From: Brucella oryzae
GTDB taxonomy: Bacteria > Pseudomonadota > Alphaproteobacteria > Rhizobiales > Rhizobiaceae
Direction of reading: 5' to 3'
Length of the DNA stretch: 64,000 nt
NCBI GenBank assembly: GCA_012103035.1
Contig: JAAVLL010000001.1
Coordinates: 2,144,501 to 2,208,500 of the forward strand
Shown here: piece after piece, positions 19,604 to 28,368 of the stretch
Layout: each line of letters opens with the position of its first letter
How positions within the stretch are numbered: the stretch's first letter is position 1
Notes under the pieces: generated by a model
Databases searched by the model: none
Told to the model about the DNA's origin: nothing
What the model saw: only the letters and a program-made list of their open reading frames with translations
Position numbers and translations under genes: made by a program

Positions 19604-20632
19604 TTAGGAAATGAGACCTTCCGAGCGAAGCGTCGTCCAGAATTCGCCCGGGATAGACTGCTCGAACCAGACGACATTCTGCGTGATCTGTTCTGGCGAA
19701 CGCACACCGATCAGAATGGAGCTGACCGCTTCATGCATCAACGGAAACTGCATGGCGGCAGCGGCAAGCGGCACATGATACTCATCGCAAATATCATGTA
19801 GGCGATTGGTGCGAGCAATGATTTCTGCAGGCGCATCGGCATAATCGAATTTCTGTTCGCCGCCGCGCGGTGCCGCCAGAATGCCGGAGTTGAACACACC
19901 GGCAATCACCAGCGCCATGCCACGCTTTTGTGCCAGCGGCAGAAATTCCTTTTCCGAAACCTGATCGAGCAGCGAATAACGGCCAGCCAGAAGCGAACAA
20001 TCAAGATCAGCCTCTTCAAGCGCATCGCGAATGATCTGCCATTCGTTCACACCAAGACCGAAGCCCTTAATATTGCCTGCCGCGCGCAACTCGGTCAGCG
20101 CACGGAAACCACCACCCTTGGTCAGTGCATTCCAGTGACGCTCGTGTCTGTCACCATGGGTCACGCGGCCAATATCATGAACATAGAGAAGATCAATTTC
20201 CGGAAAGCCGAGACGCTGCTGGCTGTCATCGAAGCTCCGCATGATGCCATCATAGCTGTAATCAAAAACCTCACGAAAATTGAGGCCATTGTGCCAGCCC
20301 GAATCGAATGGATTTTTCGGCAGTGGCGGCGGTAAGGTACGACCAGCGCGCTCATTAGCCATCAGGCGCCCGACCTTCGTTGAGACAACGGCACGCTCGC
20401 TCTTTTCGCGCAGCATATCACCAAGCAGATGTTCGCATCGGCCATAACCATACATCGGTGCGCTGTCGAAATAGCGGATACCGCTGTCCCAACCGGCTTC
20501 CAGCAACGCGTCCGCATCAGCACGCAACACGGGCGCATAAAGCCCGCCCAAAGGTGCGGTGCCCAGACCAAGCGCGGTTACGGTCAGACCTGTACGGCCA
20601 AGCGCCCGTTTCTCAGATGCCTTCAATTGCAT
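19604..20632 (-). CDS. Aldo/keto reductase, aldose 1-dehydrogenase-like
   Basis: An intact 342-aa NAD(P)-dependent TIM-barrel enzyme. The start is MQLKASEKRALGRTGL at 20632, after GGAGGAGATATCC. FDSAPMYGYGRCEHLLG gives the catalytic Asp-Tyr, VSTKVGRL the Lys and LLYVHDIGRVTHG the His. The subgroup resembles D-threo-aldose 1-dehydrogenase (L-fucose/L-galactose dehydrogenase) and pyridoxal 4-dehydrogenase. It is the first gene of the left sugar operon and the likely first catabolic step. A role with L-fucose would link it to the 55.8-64 kb cluster, but this is inference only. Confidence 0.82.
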   Translation of the reverse strand: MQLKASEKRALGRTGLTVTALGLGTAPLGGLYAPVLRADADALLEAGWDSGIRYFDSAPMYGYGRCEHLLGDMLREKSERAVVSTKVGRLMANERAGRTLPPPLPKNPFDSGWHNGLNFREVFDYSYDGIMRSFDDSQQRLGFPEIDLLYVHDIGRVTHGDRHERHWNALTKGGGFRALTELRAAGNIKGFGLGVNEWQIIRDALEEADLDCSLLAGRYSLLDQVSEKEFLPLAQKRGMALVIAGVFNSGILAAPRGGEQKFDYADAPAEIIARTNRLHDICDEYHVPLAAAAMQFPLMHEAVSSILIGVRSPEQITQNVVWFEQSIPGEFWTTLRSEGLIS

Positions 20633-20851
20633 GGATATCTCCTCCATCGCGGCATGCAGCATGCCGCACTCCTTTTCAGCGCATCTTATTCAAAACCGCT
20701 TCGCACTTTTCGGGATGCGCTGCCTCTTCCAGCGATTGATAGGAGCAAGCTTGCCGAAGCGCAATCGGAAAAGCATGCGCATGCGAACAGTCTATTCACT
20801 TGCAAATAAACCGTTCTTGACAGCCGTCAATTTCAGCCGATATTACTATGA

Positions 20852-20892
20852 TGTCAGACCAATTTTAAAACCAATAAGGGAACCAGGTCTGA
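20852..20892. promoter_or_regulatory. Divergent control region with inverted TCAGACC/GGTCTGA half-sites
   Basis: The 308-bp gap between the reductase operon (minus) and the GntR gene (plus) contains TCAGACC (20854-20860) and GGTCTGA (20886-20892) in opposite orientation. The first lies in ATGTCAGACCA, one mismatch from the TNGTNNNACNA pattern typical of GntR/FadR-class operators. It could be the site where one of the two GntR proteins controls both divergent operons. The rest of the gap shows no other gene. Confidence 0.35.
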
Positions 20893-20940
20893 TCTGATTG
20901 CGCTTCAAGTTTCTAGGCCAATCTGTGAAGTGGAGGCAGG

Positions 20941-21654
20941 ATGAAAGATCGCAGGCTGCTGCAGATTGCGCCACTACCGCCGATGGATCGCGCCCGGCAG
21001 GTAACGGACGCGCTCGCCAATTATATCGCGACAGCGCATCTTCGCCGGAGACCGCCTCCCGGCTGAACGTGAATTGATGGCAGCACTCGCGGTTGGTCGT
21101 TCCACCATTCGCGAAGCAATCCGACACTTTCAGGCCCTGGGTGTTATCGAAGCCCGCAAAGGCAGCGGCACGTATCTGCTGAAGCCGATTTCGGCGGCAA
21201 CCATCCACATGCCGCTTTCATTCGATCCTGCGCAATTGCGCGATGCTCTGCTGCAATCGCTTGAAGTACGCCGCGGCATCGAAGCCGAGGCCAGCATGGT
21301 CGCCGCCCGCAAACGCACGGCAGAAGACCTCGTTATCATTGAACGCAATCTCGATGAGATGGAGCGCGTTCATATCGCGGAAGGCACGTCAGGCCCGGAA
21401 GATCTGGCGTTTCACCTGGCCATTTATGACGCGACCCACAATCCGCTTTTCAGACAATTGCTTGAACAGATGCGCGAAGCCTTTTGCACTTCTGGGATCA
21501 TCCGTTCGAGCGGATCGACTTCGCGCGGCGGACCTTTCCGTTCCACCGCACGCTCTTCAACGCCATTGTGGCTCAGGACCCTGAAGCCGCTCGGCAGGAA
21601 ACACTCAAAATCCTCGACATTGTCGAGGAAGACATCAAGGAAATGTCCAAATGA
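20941..21654 (+). CDS. GntR-family regulator with FCD domain (FadR/LldR-like)
   Basis: About 237 aa. The helix-turn-helix reads LPAERELMAALAVGRSTIRE and ALGVIEARKGSGTYL, and the FCD domain contains LDEMERVHIAEG and FHLAIYDATHNPLF. Frame changes near 21045 and 21500 are bridged. In the corrected frame the protein ends DIKEMSK with TGA at 21652-21654, overlapping the ATG of the PLP-enzyme gene. It is the first gene of the right operon, so it is probably autoregulated and controls the PLP enzyme and the importer. It is divergent from the reductase operon. Confidence 0.82.
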
Positions 21655-22820
21655 CTGACGGGATGGATCCGCTGGATTTCGCAGCGCTTACGGTTGCCCA
21701 TGATGAAGGCAATGCTTTCGACGCCGTGGTTCCGCCCATCGTGCAGACATCGCTTTTCACCTTCCCAAGCTATGACGACATGGTCGCCTCCTATCGTGGC
21801 GAAAAGGTTCGCCCGATCTACACACGCGGCCTTAATCCGACCGTACGGGCATTTGAAGAAATGCTGGCAAAACTTGAAGGCGGCGAAGACGCGCTGGGCT
21901 TTGCCAGCGGCATGGCGGCGATCTCTTCAAGCGTGCTGGCCTTTGTCAATCCGGGTGATCGCATCGTTGCGGTGCGCCATGTCTATCCAGATGCGTTCCG
22001 TCTGTTCGGCACCATTATGAAGCGCATGCAGGTACAGGTTGACTACGTCGACGGCCGCGACGAGGAAGCGGTCGCAAAAGCTCTGCCCGGTGCAAAGCTC
22101 TTCTATATGGAAAGCCCGACGAGCTGGGTCATGGAAGCCCATGATGTCGGCGCCTTGGCAACGATTGCCAAGCAGCATGGCGTGCTTAGCATCATCGATA
22201 ACAGCTGGGCCAGCCCGATCTTCCAGCGTCCGCTGTCACTTGGCGTTGATCTCGTCGTGCATTCAGCATCGAAATATCTTGGCGGTCATAGCGATGTCGT
22301 GGCCGGTGTCGTGTCCGGCTCGAAAGAGTTGATCAACGCGATCCGTGCGGAAACCTATCCATATCTCGGCGGCAAGCTTTCACCATTTGATGCGTGGCTT
22401 CTGGTGCGTGGCATGCGCACTTTGCCAACACGCATGAAGGCGCATGAGGCTTCTGCGCTGGAAATCGCAAAGCGTCTTCAGGCGCTGGATGTGGTTGAGA
22501 CCGTCTGCCACCCGGCACTTGCCAATCGTCTGCCTGCGGGCCTCAAGGGTACGTCCGGTCTCTTCTCGGTCATCTTCCGGGAAGGTGTGAACATTCGCGA
22601 ATTCTGCAATCATCTTGATCTGTTCAAGCTTGGCGTGAGCTGGGGCGGACATGAAAGCCTGATCGTGCCGGGCGAAGTCGTGCTGCAGCAGAAGGCGCAG
22701 CCAAACTCAGCACATACGTTCGGCATCGACCCGCGCTCCGTGCGCCTGCATGTCGGACTGGAAGGAACGGAAGCGCTGTGGCGGGATATCGAAGGAGCGC
22801 TCGCAGCATCGACCGAATAA
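21651..22820 (+). CDS. Cys/Met-metabolism PLP-dependent enzyme (trans-sulfuration family)
   Basis: An intact 389-aa fold-type I enzyme. Motifs are ALGFASGMAAISSSVLAF, LFYMESPTSWVMEAHD, DNSWASPIFQRPL (PLP Asp) and HSASKYLGGHSDVVAGV (Schiff-base Lys). Relatives include cystathionine beta/gamma-lyase and synthase. It is translationally coupled to the GntR gene and followed 35 bases later by a sugar-type ABC importer. That context is unusual for a methionine/cysteine enzyme and suggests a beta- or gamma-elimination on an imported sulfur- or amino-containing compound. The exact reaction is unknown. Confidence 0.85.
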   Translation: MTDGMDPLDFAALTVAHDEGNAFDAVVPPIVQTSLFTFPSYDDMVASYRGEKVRPIYTRGLNPTVRAFEEMLAKLEGGEDALGFASGMAAISSSVLAFVNPGDRIVAVRHVYPDAFRLFGTIMKRMQVQVDYVDGRDEEAVAKALPGAKLFYMESPTSWVMEAHDVGALATIAKQHGVLSIIDNSWASPIFQRPLSLGVDLVVHSASKYLGGHSDVVAGVVSGSKELINAIRAETYPYLGGKLSPFDAWLLVRGMRTLPTRMKAHEASALEIAKRLQALDVVETVCHPALANRLPAGLKGTSGLFSVIFREGVNIREFCNHLDLFKLGVSWGGHESLIVPGEVVLQQKAQPNSAHTFGIDPRSVRLHVGLEGTEALWRDIEGALAASTE

Positions 22821-22855
22821 CGAAAATCCAGTGAGGAGCAATAAGGGGAACTGCA

Positions 22856-24111
22856 ATGAAAAACTAATAGCAGCCGCATTCGCAACCATGCTTTTGAGCG
22901 GTACGGCGCTTGCCGATACCACTTTGAAGCTTGTTGAAGTCATCACCAGCCCGGAGCGCACAAAGACGCTCGAATCCATCGTTGCCAAGTTTGAGGCAGC
23001 CAATCCGGGCACCAAGGTCGAAATCATCTCGCTGCCATGGGGCGAATCCTTCCAGAAATTCGCCACCATGGTTTCAGCTGGTGAAATTCCCGACGTCATG
23101 GAAATGCCGGACACCTGGGTTTCGCTCTATGGCAACAACGGCATGTTGGAGAACCTCGAGCCTTATCTCGAAAAATGGGAAACCACGCCAGACCTGACCG
23201 AACGTGCGCTTGAGCTTGGCCGAAGCGTCAACAACACAGCCTATACGCTGCCTTACGGCTTCTATCTGAACGCCATGTTCTACAACAAGAAGCTGCTGTC
23301 TGAGGCTGGTGTGTCCGAGCCACCGAAGACGATGGACGAATTTGTCGAAGCCTCCAAGAAGATTGCCGCCCTTCCCGGCAAGTCCGGGTTCTGTATGCGT
23401 GGTGGTCCCGGCGGCCTTAATGGCTGGGTGATCTTTGCCGCATCCATGGCAGGTGACAATAAGTTCTTCAACGAAGACGGCACCTCGACCATGAACAGCG
23501 AAGGCTGGAAAAGGGCATCACCTGGATGGTCGATCTTTACAAGAACGGCCTTGCACCGAAGGACAGCGTCAATTGGGGCTTCAATGAAACTGTCGCCGGT
23601 TTCTATAGCGGCACCTGTGCCTTCCTCAACCAGGACCCGGATGCGCTGATCGCCATTGCCGAGCGCATGAAGCCGGAAGATTTCGGCGTTACCATCATGC
23701 CGAAGGGTCCGGACGGCAAGACCTTCCCCACCATCGGCTTTGCCGGCTGGTCGATGATGAGCGCCAGCAAGAACAAGGATCTTTCCTGGAAGCTGATCTC
23801 GATGCTGGAAGGCCCGGAAGGCAACATCGAATGGAACAAGCGCACCGGCGCCTTGCCGGTTCTCAAATCCGCTCAGAACGATCCGTTCTATAGCGGCGAG
23901 CAGTTCAAGGGCTGGTTCGATGAACTGGCTGACAAGAACGTCGTTCCAACCGTCATGCCGACCTATCTGGAAGAATTTGCCTTCTTCGGATTCGCTCGTC
24001 ATCAAGACCTCGCAGGAAGCGCTTCTCGGCGACATCACGCCAGATCAGCTGGCCGACCAGTGGGCAGAATATCTCACCAAGGCACAGCAGAAGCACCTTT
24101 CAAAGCAATAG
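22856..24111 (+). CDS. ABC transporter substrate-binding protein, sugar type
   Basis: About 418 aa, periplasmic. A Sec signal peptide (MKKLIAAAFATMLLSGTALA) is recovered by adding one A near 22861. AAGGGGAA precedes ATG 22856. The family 1 pattern is seen in VAKFEAANPGTKVEIISLPW and LPYGFYLNAMFYNKKLLSEA. Frame changes near 23515 and 23985 are bridged, and the protein ends KAQQKHLSKQ. It is the first transport gene of the right operon. Unlike the left binding protein it uses the Sec route. Confidence 0.82.
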
Positions 24112-24186
24112 CACCATGAACGGCTTGCAGGCGTGGAACAACCGCGCCTGCAAAGCGAATGATGCAACCCCGCGAAGGGAAAAACG

Positions 24187-25138
24187 ATGAACGACACCGC
24201 TTCCATAAAGGCCCCGGTGCGCAACGACGTGCCAAGGCAGGACCGCCGCAGCCTTCTGCAGCGACTTGCGCACGCCTCCGAACCTTATCTCTACAGTGCC
24301 CCCGCACTGATCCTCATCGGCGCGATCATGCTGGTTCCGCTGATCCTCGGCGTCTCCTATGCCTTTCGCGATATCCAGTTGCTCAATCCGTTTTCCGGCG
24401 GCTTTGTCGGACTCGATCACTTCCGCGAGCTTGCGACCGATCAGGCTTTCTATCGTTCCTTGAAAAACACGCTCTGGTGGACCGGTTGCTCGGTGCTGCT
24501 GCAATTCATGTTCGGGCTTATTCTTGCCCTGCTGCTCGACAAGCCATTTGCCGGACGTGGGCTGGCACAGGCGCTGATCTTCCTGCCATGGGCCGTGCCG
24601 ACTTTCCTCACCGGTCTTAACTTTGCGTGGCTTTTAATCCGGTGATCGGCCCGCTGCCGCACTGGCTACATGCAATCCGCATTCTGAGCGCACCAGACAA
24701 CATCCTGTCCGACCCTAATCTGGCCATGTGGGGTATCATTACCGCCGGTGTGTGGTGGGGTATTCCGTTCTTTGCCATCACCATGCTGGCCGCCTTGCAG
24801 GCTATCCCGCGCGATCTTTATGAAGCAGCAGCGATCGATGGCGCTGGCCCCTCCAGCGCTTCCTCTCGATCACACTTCCCTATCTTGCGCCAACCATGGC
24901 CATCACCATTTTGCTGCGCACCGTCTGGATTGCCAACAGTGCCGATCTGATCGTCGTGATGACCGGCGGTGGCCCTGCCGACCGGACCCAGATCGTCGCC
25001 AGCTATATCTTCACACAAGCCTTCAAACGGCTCGATTTCGGCTATGCCTCGGCGATTGCGATGGTCCTGCTCGTCTTGCTGATGGTCTACTCGATGCTCA
25101 TCGTGCTGTTGCGCCAGACGCTTCTGAACAAGGATTGA
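24187..25138 (+). CDS. ABC transporter permease (MalF type)
   Basis: About 317 aa. An N-terminal cytoplasmic tail is followed by six helices. LIFLPWAVPTFLTGLNFAW precedes the central domain, and DLYEAAAIDGAG is the EAA coupling loop. Frame changes near 24635 and 24860 are bridged. The start is ATG 24187, after GGGAAAAACG. The stop is 4 bases before the next permease gene. It is part of the right CUT1-type importer. Confidence 0.82.
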
Positions 25139-25142
25139 GGCC

Positions 25143-25974
25143 ATGACCAACCGTAAGCTCCTCCTTGTTGGCGCGCATCGCATTGCAATTCTTCTGTTCG
25201 TCCTGTTTGCACTGTTTCCGATCTTCTGGCTGGTGAAGGTTTCCGTCACGCCCAATGATCTGCTTTACAGCGAAGGCGTACGGCTCTGGCCATCGCGCAT
25301 GACGTTCGATCACTTCAGCCATGTGTTGAACAACAGTTCATTTCCGCTGTTCTTCCGCAACAGCCTGATCGTATCCGGCTCAACCGCCATCATCGTTACG
25401 CTGCTCGCATCGCTCTCCGGCTATGCGCTGTCACGTTCAACTTCCGCGCCAAATACTGGATTGTGGCGCTGATGCTGCTGACTCAGATGTTCCGCTCGTG
25501 ATGCTGATCGCACCGATCTACAAGATCATGGCACCGCTCGGTCTCACCAACAGTCTGATCGGCCTCATCATCGTCTATTCGGCATTCAATGTGCCTTTTG
25601 CCACCTTCCTGATGCAATCGTTCTTCGACGGCATTCCGAAGGATCTCGAAGAAGCTGCCAAGATCGACGGCGCAACACAGTTCATGGCTTTCCGCCAGAT
25701 CATTCTGCCGCTGACCCTGCCCGGTATTGCTGCAACGCTCGGCTTTGTTTTCACCGCAGCGTGGAGCGAGCTTCTGTTCGCGCTGATGCTGATTTCCGGC
25801 AATGATTCAGCCACATTCCCGGTCGGACTTTTAAGCTTCGTCTCAAAGTTCTCGGTCGATTTCGGACAGATGATGGCAGCGGGCGTGCTCGCGCTGATCC
25901 CGGCCTGTCTCTTCTTCTTCCTCATTCAACGATATCTCGTGCAGGGCCTCACGGCTGGCGCGGTCAAAGGCTGA
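25143..25974 (+). CDS. ABC transporter permease (MalG type)
   Basis: About 277 aa, six helices, EAA loop [20 protein letters not shown] and C-terminus [12 protein letters not shown] 1-nt loss lies in the stretch 25430-25500. Its end matches that of the left operon's permease (LTAGAVK), which shows the common subfamily. It is followed 14 bases later by the ATPase gene. Confidence 0.83.
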
Positions 25975-25988
25975 AAGGATTTTTCCCT

Positions 25989-27066
25989 ATGGCTTCCATC
26001 GATATTCAGTCAGTCCGCAAAGCTATGGCGAACATGCTGTTCTGCACGGCGTTGATCTTGAGATCAAAGATGGCGAATTCATTGTGCTGGTCGGCCCGTC
26101 AGGCTGTGGCAAATCCACATTGCTGCGCATGATTGCGGGCCTTGAAGACATCACCGCTGGTCAGGTGCAGATCAGTGGCAAGCGCGTCAATGAACTCGCA
26201 CCCAAAGACCGCGATATTGCGATGGTGTTTCAGTCCTACGCGCTCTACCCGCATATGAGTGTCGCCGACAATATGAGCTACAGTATGCGGCTGCGCAAAA
26301 CGCCGAAAGAAAAGATCACAAGCGCCATCAAATCGACCGCCGCCAAGCTCGGCCTAGATCCTTTGCTCGAACGTCGCCCGAAGGCGCTTTCGGGTGGCCA
26401 GCGTCAGCGTGTTGCCATGGGCCGCGCCATTGTGCGTCAGCCCAAGGCCTTCCTCTTTGACGAGCCACTTTCCAACCTCGATGCGCTGCGCGAGCAGATG
26501 CGTGCCGAAATCAAGAAGCTGCATGGTGAGCTGAAAGCCACATCCATCTATGTGACACATGACCAGATCGAAGCCATGACTTTGGCCGACCGTATTGTCG
26601 CCATGCATGGCGGCGTGGTGCAGCAGGTCGGGTCTCCACTGGAGCTTTATGACCGTCCGGCCAATCTCTTCGTGGCCGGTTTCATCGGATCACCCGCCAT
26701 GAATTTTCTCGATGTGACCTATCTAGAACAGGATGGTGGTCCGCGTCTGAAACTCATGGACGGCACGCTCATCGCATTGCCGCAGCCCGTAAAACTCAAG
26801 AATGGCGCGAATGCCACGCTCGGCATCCGTCCCGAGCATGTGCATATCGAGAATTCAGCGGGCCTGACGGCTGATGTCGATCTGGTCGAGCCGACCGGCT
26901 TCGGCATTATCCTGCATCTCAGCCTGCATGGATTGCCGTTCAAGATTTTACACTGGATCGCGATGCGCTTCACGCGCAGGGTTCTATTCAGGTGAGCTTT
27001 CCGGCACAGCACCTCCACCTTTTCGACAGCGACGGAAACCGGGTGGAGCCGCGAGCAGTTCAGTAA
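25989..27066 (+). CDS. ABC transporter ATP-binding protein (UgpC/MalK type)
   Basis: About 359 aa. Walker A is [12 protein letters not shown], the Q-loop [13 protein letters not shown], the signature [12 protein letters not shown], Walker [13 protein letters not shown] and the H-loop [11 protein letters not shown]. The C-terminal regulatory domain carries [11 protein letters not shown]. Frame changes near 26030 and 26945 are bridged. After the Walker B/D-loop the protein reads [11 protein letters not shown] where relatives have [12 protein letters not shown], so one codon is missing in frame. The stop overlaps the convergent Nudix gene by 7 bases, leaving no room for a separate terminator. 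Confidence 0.83.
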
Positions 27067-27457
27067 TCCGTAGCAAAACGCGCTTGAATGCTCTGCGAGA
27101 GCAGAGCGACCGGGCGCGTCGCGTCACCTGGCGGGTTCCATAGAAGTTCCTCGATCTCGCTGGATGCAATTGGAACCTGACCGTCTTTCAGTGTGAGGTG
27201 AAACAACTCCGCCTCAACCGTTGCGTCGACTTCGTTGGCGGCGGGCGCCGACATCTTTGCCGCATAGCGCAACTGGCTCTCGTCAATCAGAATGCCGAGC
27301 TCTCCTCGATTTCGCGGATCAGTGCGATTTGAGGCTGCTCGCCCGCATCGATCTTACCGCCGGGCTGGAAGAAAATCTCGCTGCCGCGCTTGCGCACGAG
27401 AAGGAAACGGCCCGCCTCGTCGCGGACAATGGCTGCAGAAATTCGAATCGTTTTCAT
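27060..27457 (-). CDS. Nudix hydrolase
   Basis: About 132 aa with one 1-nt loss near 27300. It starts MKTIRISAAIVRDEAGRFLL at ATG 27457, which overlaps the stop of the RutR-type gene (ATGA). The Nudix box GKIDAGEQPQIALIREIEEE is complete (Gx5Ex7REUxEE), so it should cleave nucleoside diphosphate-linked substrates with Mg2+. Coupling to a pyrimidine regulator suggests a (deoxy)nucleotide clean-up role, but the substrate is not readable. It is convergent with the right ABC operon. Confidence 0.85.
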
Positions 27458-28148
27458 GATGACGAATTCTCGTTGCGTGGGCGAATGCCGTCAAGAATGA
27501 TGGCGCTCACCGCTCTGGCCGTTTCACCATAAAACCCAGCCTCCTCCGAACGCGAACCGAGAACGGCACTGACCTGCACGGAAAAATCCGAGTAATGCTG
27601 TGTTACCGCCCAAATGGTGAAAATCAGATGGTAGGGATCGACCGGAGCCAGACGCTTTTCAGCTATCCACCGATGAATGACCGCCGCTTTTCGTCGACCA
27701 ACTGCCTCAGATGTCCTTTCAGGAAGTCGGAAATTGCCGGAGCGCCGTGTAGAATTTCATTGGCGAAAAGGCGCGAAGCTTCAGGCTTTTGCCGACATTT
27801 CCAGCTTCAAGGCGATATAGCGGCGCAACTCCTCCAGCGGATCGCCATCCGGATCGATGTGTTCGAAAGGCTCCAGCCAGGTGGCGAGCGTATCTTCCAA
27901 CACGGTCACATAAATGTTCTGCTTGCGCGGGAAATAATAAAGCAGGTTCGGCTTCGACATGCCTGCCTTCTCCGCGATCTGATCGACCGTCGAGCCGCGA
28001 AAGCCGTATGCGGAAAAACCTCCAGTGCTGCGTCGAGGATGAGCCTGCGATTTATACCCTGAATGCGCGTCGCACCTTCCGATTTCTCGTTCGACATTTT
28101 CTCGTTTTCGACCATGTCGGTCCGTGAGTCTGAAGGAGCTGTGGCCAT
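27454..28148 (-). CDS. rutR: RutR-type TetR repressor of pyrimidine catabolism
   Basis: About 231 aa. The helix-turn-helix in the corrected frame reads SAYGFRGSTVDQIAEKAGMS and KPNLLYYFPRK. The C-terminal domain (LRRYIALKLEMSAKSPEASR, LFANEILHGAPAISDFL, IFTIWAVTQHYSDFS) closely follows that of RutR, the uracil/thymine-sensing repressor. Frame changes near 28025 and 27785 are bridged. The start is ATG 28148 with AAAGGTG upstream. A RutR-box lookalike stands 72 bases upstream in the region shared with the divergent amidohydrolase gene. That makes self-control and control of the catabolic operon likely. Confidence 0.82.
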
Positions 28149-28186
28149 TTGACACCTTTCAGCAGTGTAGAATTTTTCAAAAGCGC

Positions 28187-28236
28187 TTGACCATATTCAA
28201 ACGCTCTTCTAGCCTGCAATTTGACCAACTAGTCAA
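28187..28236. promoter_or_regulatory. RutR operator in the divergent rutR / pyrimidine-catabolic promoter region
   Basis: TTGACCAACTAGTCAA at 28221-28236 matches the RutR consensus TTGACCANNTGGTCAA at 13 of 14 fixed bases. A second, shortened relative, TTGACCATATTCAA, lies at 28187-28200. The site is between rutR (minus, start 28148) and the amidohydrolase gene (plus, start 28369), so it can act on both. The consensus is known from enterobacterial RutR and is recalled from memory. Confidence 0.8.
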
Positions 28237-28368
28237 GTTTTTGCCAGCAAGGCAAGAATATTGTGGCCAAAGAGCTAGGTCGTGGGAACATATATTGGCG
28301 GGTGGATGCGGGCTAGCGGTGTGATGGCTCGAATCTGAACGTACATACATAATGCGGAGGCAGAGCGC

